From positions 123,336-187,335 of the forward strand of contig NZ_LT707415.1 of NCBI RefSeq assembly GCF_900155585.1: a DNA stretch of 64,000 nucleotides. Reading direction: 5' to 3'. Both the position numbers and the translations under genes were made by a program. Of this stretch, positions 59,446-64,000 are shown one piece after another (position 1 is the stretch's first letter; the number at the start of each line of letters is the position of its first letter). The DNA is from Aedoeadaptatus urinae (GTDB taxonomy: Bacteria > Bacillota > Clostridia > Tissierellales > Peptoniphilaceae). A model generated the notes under the pieces. That model did not search any database and had not been told where the DNA came from. It saw nothing but the letters and a program-made list of their open reading frames with translations.

Positions 59446-60629
59446 CGGTTCTCCTTTGCTCGTATGGTTGTAATCTTCAACGTTTCCATGGACGCATCCA
59501 CCAAGGCCTCGATGTCTAAATTGGCCTCCGAGGCTACCATATCCTCTACCGTAGGACGAAGGCTCGGGTGCTTCGGCAAAAAGACGGTGCAACAATCTTC
59601 ATAGGGCTGAATGGATGTTTCGTAGGTCTCGATGCGCTCGGCCCAGCGAATAATATCCACCTTGTCCATGCCGATGAGGGGGCGGAAGACGATGCGCTCC
59701 GCCACGTCGTTCATGACCGTAAGCCCGTCGATGGTTTGGCTCGCCACCTGACCCAGGTTTTCTCCGGTGATGACGCTCTTGTAGCCGTGCTCATCCGCCA
59801 GGCGATTGGCGATGCGCATCATAAAGCGGCGGGAAAGCACGGTCATCTCCTCCGGCGGACAGTACTTGTTCAGCTCCTTTTGAATGGGTAAGAGATTCAC
59901 GCTGTATACATTCACCTTAATTAAGTAGCGAGCAAGAATTCTCGCCAAATTCATGACCTTTTCCTCGGCCTGAGGCGAGGTAAATGGATAGGAGTGGAAA
60001 TGCAGCGCGTCCACCTGCACGCCCCGCTTCGCCATTAAAAATCCCGCCACCGGCGAATCGATGCCGCCGCTTAAGAGGAGCAGGCCCTTGCCGTTGGTCC
60101 CCAGGGGCAGACCGCCGTAAGTGGGAATCTTTTTGTGATACAGATACATTTCGTTTTTAACATCCACATAGAGATAAAAATCCGGCTCGTGGACGTCCAC
60201 CGCCAGGCGATCTGCGAAGTGATCCAGGATGACGCCGCCAAGATCCATATTGATCTCTTGGGAGTTTTTGAAAAAGGCCTTGTCGCTTCTTTTTGCCACG
60301 ACCTTAAAGGTCTTATACTCCGGCTGCTCCTTCAGAAGCCGGTCGATATAGTTCACCGTCTCTTCCTTCAGTCGGTCCCAGTCCTTTTCAAAGGCCCAGC
60401 TCGGGGAAATATACACGATGCCGAAGACGAAGCGCAGACGGTTAATGGCCGTCTCTTCCACTGCCGGATCGATTTCCACCTGGATTTTCCCCATTTCCGA
60501 CTCAATGGCTATATACCCGACATCGGATAAGCTACTCTCGATGTTTTGGATGATTCTGCGAATAAAGTAACGGCGATTGGCGCCCTTCAGCACCACCTCG
60601 CCCAGACTTAAGCTTAATATACGCTTCAT
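59442..60629 (-). CDS. thiI: tRNA 4-thiouridine synthase / thiamine sulfur-transfer protein
   Basis: A 395-aa enzyme: an N-terminal ferredoxin-like and THUMP region (about residues 1-165), then a PP-loop ATPase domain with LLSGGIDSPVAGFLM. It adenylates tRNA position 8 uridine and puts in sulfur, and in many bacteria also supplies sulfur for thiamine. It has no C-terminal rhodanese domain, as in most Firmicutes, so the desulfurase encoded just upstream should deliver sulfur directly. AGGAGG at 7-8 nt from the ATG. Its stop overlaps lemA. Confidence 0.94.
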   Translation of the reverse strand: MKRILSLSLGEVVLKGANRRYFIRRIIQNIESSLSDVGYIAIESEMGKIQVEIDPAVEETAINRLRFVFGIVYISPSWAFEKDWDRLKEETVNYIDRLLKEQPEYKTFKVVAKRSDKAFFKNSQEINMDLGGVILDHFADRLAVDVHEPDFYLYVDVKNEMYLYHKKIPTYGGLPLGTNGKGLLLLSGGIDSPVAGFLMAKRGVQVDALHFHSYPFTSPQAEEKVMNLARILARYLIKVNVYSVNLLPIQKELNKYCPPEEMTVLSRRFMMRIANRLADEHGYKSVITGENLGQVASQTIDGLTVMNDVAERIVFRPLIGMDKVDIIRWAERIETYETSIQPYEDCCTVFLPKHPSLRPTVEDMVASEANLDIEALVDASMETLKITTIRAKENR

Positions 60630-60630
60630 T

Positions 60631-61752
60631 CTACCTCCTTATAATGGAACGCACGGTGTCCACCGCGTCCTTCAGCTCGCGAATAAAAATATCGATCTCT
60701 TCCGTCGTGGTCTCGCGGCTGAGACAAATGCGTATGGTCCCCTCGGCGAAATTATCCGACAGACCCAGAGCCGTTAGGATGGGATTTTTTCCCGTGCGAT
60801 GGCTGGAGCAGGCGCTGGATGTGGAAATGTAGATTTCCTTTTCCTCCAGCATGTGCAGAAGCACCTCGCCCCTTGTGTCGGCAATACTGACATTTAAAAT
60901 ATAAGGGCTCGCCGGGGCGTGGCTGTTGATGGAAATGGCGTCTATGCTCTCGATACCCGCCCTTAAATGAGCCATGCGGGCCTCGGCAGCGTCGAGGGCG
61001 ATGCCCTCTTCCTTCAGCGCGTCGAAGGCGGCGCCCAAACCGTAGATCCCCGGAATGTTTTCCGTGCCGCTACGCATGCCCATTTCCTGTCCGCCGCCGT
61101 AAATAAAGGGCTTCACGGATTTTTTCACCAGCAGCCCGCCGATGCCCTTGGGCCCGTGAAACTTGTGACCGCTGAAGGAATAAGTGTCGCAGCCCATGGC
61201 GTCGAAGTCTACCGGGAGCTTGCCCACGGCCTGCACCCCGTCCACGTGGACCTTCACCGTCGGGTAGGCCGCCTTAATCTTCGGAATCCATTCTTCCACG
61301 GGATTGATACTCCCGAGCTCGTTGTTCACGTGAAAGAGGCTCACCAGCACCGTGTCCTCGTCCACGGCATCCATGAGTGCGTCAAAGGGAATGTGGCCCG
61401 TTTCGTCGATGGCCACCTGGCGCAGCTCCATCTCCGACGCCTTTAAGACATTTAAAATGGATGGGTGCTCGATATTGGTGGTCACCACATTCTTGCCGCT
61501 TTTATTTTGGATGGCGGAGCGCAAAGCCGTGTTGTTGGACTCCGTGCCGCCGGATGTAAAGTACAGCTCGCCGCTTCGGCAGCTAAAATAATCCTTAATG
61601 CCCTCGCGAATGGCTTCTTTTTTCTTGCTCACGTCGTAGCCGAATCGATGCAGGCTGGACGGATTGGAAAAATCTTCCCTTAACGACACGGTCATGGCGT
61701 CGATCACCGATTGCCTCGGCCGCGTCGTGGCGCAGTTATCTAAGTAAATCAT
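60631..61752 (-). CDS. Cysteine desulfurase (NifS/IscS family, ThiI partner)
   Basis: A 373-aa PLP enzyme taking sulfur from cysteine. N-terminal IYLDNCATTRPRQSV, PLP lysine in YSFSGHKFHGPKG near residue 200, and active-site Cys in TSSACSSHRTG near 320, a short-loop class I arrangement. It is one base from thiI, so it is most likely the dedicated sulfur donor for tRNA thiolation (the NifZ role in Bacillus). First gene of the four-gene operon, divergent from the RNase-H-like gene with a 45-bp gap. Confidence 0.93.
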   Translation of the reverse strand: MIYLDNCATTRPRQSVIDAMTVSLREDFSNPSSLHRFGYDVSKKKEAIREGIKDYFSCRSGELYFTSGGTESNNTALRSAIQNKSGKNVVTTNIEHPSILNVLKASEMELRQVAIDETGHIPFDALMDAVDEDTVLVSLFHVNNELGSINPVEEWIPKIKAAYPTVKVHVDGVQAVGKLPVDFDAMGCDTYSFSGHKFHGPKGIGGLLVKKSVKPFIYGGGQEMGMRSGTENIPGIYGLGAAFDALKEEGIALDAAEARMAHLRAGIESIDAISINSHAPASPYILNVSIADTRGEVLLHMLEEKEIYISTSSACSSHRTGKNPILTALGLSDNFAEGTIRICLSRETTTEEIDIFIRELKDAVDTVRSIIRR

Positions 61753-61796
61753 TTGAACCTCCTCGTCCTGTGGTATACTTGCCCCAGGAGGAAATC

Positions 61797-62609
61797 ATGG
61801 CTTATTTCTTACAAATTTATTGTTCACATTACGGTCCCAAGGCGCGGCCCGTGGCCTACGGGCTTTTGGGAGAGGATATCTTCATCGGCACGGAATCGGC
61901 CGATCCCCTCGTCGATTGGTTCCTTCCCTTAAACCGCGCCTTAGAGTCTTTACCTATACAGAATACCCTATATCTCTTTCACGGGCAATTTGAAACGCGG
62001 ATCCTTTGGCCTTTTTTAACAAAAAAAGCCCGGGAGCGACTGGAGGTGGCGGTGGATCTTTACGACGAAATCAAAAAGCGAACCGCCCTCGCCCCCCTTT
62101 CGTCCTATAAAATGGCTTCTATCGCCAAAGGCGCGGGCTACCTGAAGGACGTCATCGTCGGCGACGGCTTTTCGGAATTTTTCAAGGGTGCTACCCCTGA
62201 TGAGGTCGCCCCGCAAATCGAAGACAATCTCCGCGCCATGGCCGCCGTTCATAGGTGTTACGAGGGCCTGAGGCGGCGCTTGCGCCGAGGGGAGCTTGAG
62301 ATCCAAGGCTTTACCCTCCGCCCCTTTCAAATCGTGGGAAAAAGCGAAGGAACCATTGATCGCTACGTCCAATACGACGATCTCCTCTACACGGAGGAGG
62401 GTGGCCGCTTCACCCTGGATGCTCCGGCGACCCTTCTCCCCTACGACGAAAACCGCAAAGCCCTGGTCCTCGAAACCGATGCGCCCGTCGTGCAAAGCGT
62501 CGAGGTGCCGGAAGGCTATTTAATCTTTGCCTTAGAGGCTACCGTCTACTACGACACCATCCTTTCCCTCATTGAATGGCTCAGAGACAAGGGTCTGTCA
62601 TCCATTTAA
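61797..62609 (+). CDS. RNase-H-fold protein (YprB-like), function unknown
   Basis: A 270-aa protein. Residues LYLFHGQFETRILWPFLTKK, DLYDEIKKRTALAPLSSYKMASIAKGAGY and EDNLRAMAAVHRCYEGL resemble the order of blocks in RNase_H_2/YprB-type exonucleases, where F-N-x-x-F-D and a later D-Y are catalytic; here Q-F-E stands in for the F-D, and the first acidic residue is not obvious, so activity is doubtful. The C-terminal half (about 165-270) is unique. The ATG at 61797 is used because AGGAGG lies 6 nt before it; an in-frame start at 61770 is upstream of that site. Confidence 0.6.
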   Translation: MAYFLQIYCSHYGPKARPVAYGLLGEDIFIGTESADPLVDWFLPLNRALESLPIQNTLYLFHGQFETRILWPFLTKKARERLEVAVDLYDEIKKRTALAPLSSYKMASIAKGAGYLKDVIVGDGFSEFFKGATPDEVAPQIEDNLRAMAAVHRCYEGLRRRLRRGELEIQGFTLRPFQIVGKSEGTIDRYVQYDDLLYTEEGGRFTLDAPATLLPYDENRKALVLETDAPVVQSVEVPEGYLIFALEATVYYDTILSLIEWLRDKGLSSI

Positions 62610-62647
62610 TAGGGTGCCCGCGCGACGGGCATTTTTTATTTTCGGCA

Positions 62648-62674
62648 CAAAAAAAGCCGAGCAAAACTCGGCTG
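62648..62674 (-). terminator. Terminator after tRNA-Trp
   Basis: Arms AGCCGAG / CTCGGCT followed on the minus strand by seven T. Confidence 0.8.
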
Positions 62675-62677
62675 ATT

Positions 62678-62752
62678 TGGCAGGAGTAGTAGGATTTGAA
62701 CCCACGACATTTGGTTTTGGAGACCAACGTTCTACCACTGAACTATACTCCT
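62678..62752 (-). tRNA. tRNA-Trp (anticodon CCA)
   Basis: Acceptor arms AGGAGTA / TACTCCT, discriminator G and encoded CCA. Anticodon loop between TTGGT and ACCAA reads CTCCAAA. T-loop TTCAAAT present. Separated from the tRNA cluster by its own terminators on both sides. Confidence 0.95.
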
Positions 62753-62831
62753 ATAAGTGACGTTACTATAGTAACAGATATGACGGGCCTTTTCAATCCT
62801 CCTCTGCGGCGGATGAAAGGTGTCATGGTAT

Positions 62832-62858
62832 AAAAAAACTGTAGCCGGCAGCTACAGC
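62832..62858 (-). terminator. Terminator at the end of the tRNA cluster
   Basis: Arms CTGTAGC / GCTACAG followed on the minus strand by seven T, between tRNA-Phe and tRNA-Trp. Confidence 0.8.
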
Positions 62859-62877
62859 CCTCGAGTCTTTACTCAAC

Positions 62878-62953
62878 TGGTGCCCAGAGCCGGAATCGAA
62901 CCAGCGACACGCAGATTTTCAGTCTGCTGCTCTACCGACTGAGCTATCTGGGC
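62878..62953 (-). tRNA. tRNA-Phe (anticodon GAA)
   Basis: Complete cloverleaf with acceptor GCCCAGA / TCTGGGC, anticodon loop CTGAAAA, T-loop TTCGATT and encoded CCA. Last gene of the cluster before the terminator. Confidence 0.95.
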
Positions 62954-62957
62954 TTAT

Positions 62958-63034
62958 TGGTGGGCCCTCAGGGACTCGAACCCTGGACCTACCGGTTATG
63001 AGCCGGGAGCTCTAACCAACTGAGCTAAAGGCCC
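62958..63034 (-). tRNA. tRNA with CAU anticodon (elongator Met or Ile2)
   Basis: Acceptor GGGCCTT / AGGGCCC, anticodon loop CTCATAA, T-loop TTCGAGT, encoded CCA. G1-C72 excludes a typical initiator tRNA. The body resembles both elongator Met and the lysidine-modified Ile2 species, which cannot be told apart by eye. Confidence 0.9.
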
Positions 63035-63042
63035 TCACAATT

Positions 63043-63133
63043 TGGCGGAGAAGGAGGGATTTGAACCCTCGCGCCCCGTGAAGGACCTACTCCCTTAGCA
63101 GGGGAGCCTCTTCAGCCACTTGAGTACTTCTCC
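63043..63133 (-). tRNA. tRNA-Ser (anticodon GCU)
   Basis: 91 nt with a long variable arm. Acceptor GGAGAAG / CTTCTCC, anticodon loop CTGCTAA, T-loop TTCAAAT, encoded CCA. Confidence 0.95.
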
Positions 63134-63137
63134 TTAT

Positions 63138-63226
63138 TGGCGGAGAGGGTGGGATTCGAACCCACGTGGGCGTGAACCCTAACGGTTTTCAAGACCGCCT
63201 CGTTATGACCGCTTCGATACCTCTCC
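63138..63226 (-). tRNA. tRNA-Ser (anticodon UGA)
   Basis: 89 nt with a long variable arm. Acceptor GGAGAGG / CCTCTCC, anticodon loop CTTGAAA, T-loop TTCGAAT, encoded CCA. Adjacent to the other serine tRNA, but with a different anticodon stem. Confidence 0.95.
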
Positions 63227-63233
63227 TATTTTA

Positions 63234-63309
63234 TGGTGATCCATCCGCGACTCGAACGCGGGACACCCTGATTAAAAGTCAGGTGCTCTGCCAACTGAGC
63301 TAATGGATC
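63234..63309 (-). tRNA. tRNA-Lys (anticodon UUU)
   Basis: Acceptor GATCCAT / ATGGATC, anticodon loop CTTTTAA, T-loop TTCGAGT, discriminator A and encoded CCA. Confidence 0.94.
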
Positions 63310-63313
63310 ATAA

Positions 63314-63390
63314 TGGCTGGGGCGACAGGACTCGAACCTGTGGAATGCCAGAGTCAAAGTCTGGTGCCTTACCGACTTGGCTACGCCCCA
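63314..63390 (-). tRNA. tRNA-Gln (anticodon UUG)
   Basis: Acceptor TGGGGCG / CGCCCCA with U1-A72, as usual for tRNA-Gln, anticodon loop CTTTGAC, T-loop TTCGAGT, encoded CCA. Confidence 0.94.
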
Positions 63391-63400
63391 ACAAAATTAA

Positions 63401-63477
63401 TGGCGCACCTAGGAGGATTCGAACCCCCGACACACGGATTAGAAGTCCGTTGCTCTATCCTACTGAGCTATAGGTGC
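63401..63477 (-). tRNA. tRNA-Arg (anticodon UCU)
   Basis: Acceptor GCACCTA / TAGGTGC, anticodon loop CTTCTAA, T-loop TTCGAAT, discriminator G and encoded CCA. Confidence 0.95.
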
Positions 63478-63480
63478 TCG

Positions 63481-63554
63481 TGGAGCGGGTGAAGGGAATC
63501 GAACCCTCGCAACCAGCTTGGAAGGCTGGGGCTCTACCACTGAGCTACACCCGC
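63481..63554 (-). tRNA. tRNA-Gly (anticodon UCC)
   Basis: Acceptor GCGGGTG / CACCCGC, anticodon loop CTTCCAA, T-loop TTCGATT, discriminator T and encoded CCA. Confidence 0.95.
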
Positions 63555-63637
63555 AGGTGAATATCGAAAAAACTCCCGGTACAAGAAATGGCCGAAACGG
63601 AGAACCACCTACCGCCTCTATCATTGAAAAAATTAAA

Positions 63638-63723
63638 TGGTGGAGGAGAGTGGATTCGAACCACTGAAAGCTGAGCTAACGGATTTACAGTCCGTCCCCT
63701 TTGGCCAACTCGGGAACTCCTCC
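63638..63723 (-). tRNA. tRNA-Tyr (anticodon GUA)
   Basis: 86 nt with a long variable arm. Acceptor GGAGGAG / CTCCTCC, anticodon loop CTGTAAA, T-loop TTCGAAT, encoded CCA. An 80-bp spacer separates it from tRNA-Gly. Confidence 0.95.
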
Positions 63724-63740
63724 GAAACGTGCTTTCGCAC

Positions 63741-63816
63741 TGGAGCTGATGGGAGGACTTGAACCCCTAACCTACTGATTACAAATCAGTTGCTCTACCA
63801 ATTGAGCTACACCAGC
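63741..63816 (-). tRNA. tRNA-Thr (anticodon UGU)
   Basis: Acceptor GCTGGTG pairs with CATCAGC (a G-U in the stem), anticodon loop TTTGTAA, T-loop TTCAAGT, encoded CCA. Confidence 0.93.
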
Positions 63817-63875
63817 ACAGATTGACAAAATTAAGAGCTCGCTTTCAAAAAACACATAAGCGGTAACTTATGTAA

Positions 63876-63952
63876 TGGCGACCTGGATCGGACTCGAACC
63901 GACGACCTCCAGCGTGACAGGCTGGCATTCTAACCAACTGAACTACCAGGCC
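63876..63952 (-). tRNA. tRNA-Asp (anticodon GUC)
   Basis: Acceptor GGCCTGG / CCAGGTC with one G-U, anticodon loop CTGTCAC, T-loop TTCGAGT, discriminator G and encoded CCA. Confidence 0.95.
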
Positions 63953-63956
63953 AGGT

Positions 63957-64000
63957 TGGTGGGCGCAATAGGGCTCGAACCTATGACCCCCTGCTTGTAA
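63957..64000 (-). tRNA. tRNA-Val (anticodon UAC), cut by the window edge
   Basis: Only the 3' half is present: encoded CCA, acceptor GGGCGCA region, T-loop TTCGAGC, and the anticodon loop with TTACAA before stem GCAGG. The anticodon call UAC is from this half only. Confidence 0.75.

Noticed and set aside
59445..59595. N-terminal extension of lemA
   Set aside because: It would be encoded inside thiI; the ATG at 59445 has AAGGAG and begins a normal LemA N-terminus.

Overview
This window looks like a chromosomal segment of a low-to-mid G+C anaerobic Firmicute, most likely a Gram-positive anaerobic coccus of the Peptoniphilaceae/Tissierellia type. That placement is inferred from gene content and was not tested by any search. 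Supporting content: a single-chain pyruvate:ferredoxin oxidoreductase, an [FeFe] hydrogenase, the dissimilatory sulfite reductase asrABC, MprF, QueT, ThiI without a rhodanese domain, Shine-Dalgarno sites of the AGGAGG type, and an FMN riboswitch of Gram-positive layout. The backbone is fairly G+C-rich. Three stretches are plainly A+T-rich and look acquired: about 2480-7400, 31740-38900 and 41450-45400. Layout, left to right: a PLP decarboxylase and radical SAM pair (110-2340); an A+T-rich island with a MacB/FtsX-type ABC transporter and a two-component system (2549-7294); a formate/nitrite-type channel gene broken by one nonsense codon and two frameshifts (7444-8221); a four-gene ribose/BMP-like ABC importer with a DUF3798-like lipoprotein (8347-13577); two tandem giant YhgE/Pip membrane proteins (13754-18455); a Gate-domain membrane protein (18691-19857); a roughly 1-kb regulatory gap; PFOR (20843-24364); a small membrane protein; and the riboflavin operon ribD-ribE-ribBA-ribH behind an FMN riboswitch plus attenuator (25084-28749). 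Next come an ECF sigma factor with a membrane-anchored partner (28876-30244), a small membrane protein, a decayed IS200-like element (about 31045-31730), and an A+T-rich cassette joining an ECF importer, a pair of ABC half-transporters and a TetR regulator (31898-38887). These are followed by ribosomal genes rplM-rpsI, a divergent HEPN plus PD-(D/E)XK double-nuclease candidate (40053-40982), a DUF4177-like gene split by an amber codon, an A+T-rich MetNIQ/DUF169 island, mprF with an alpha/beta hydrolase, and a run of six minus-strand genes apbE, membrane protein, pgpA, queT, 2Fe-2S ferredoxin, [FeFe] hydrogenase. The right end carries a Crp/Fnr regulator, asrABC and a second channel gene (with an in-frame TGA at a conserved Trp), a desulfurase-thiI-lemA-TPM operon, an RNase-H-like protein, and a cluster of twelve complete tRNA genes plus one cut by the window edge. 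Functionally the backbone is about anaerobic energy and redox metabolism (PFOR, hydrogenase, sulfite reduction, flavin supply by rib genes and ApbE), envelope defence (MprF, YhgE/Pip, MacB-type pump) and translation. The most interesting points are the HEPN/PD-(D/E)XK protein, the ECF plus ABC half-transporter cassette with matching operators, the fact that both FNT channel copies are interrupted, and single-stop interruptions in otherwise well-preserved genes.
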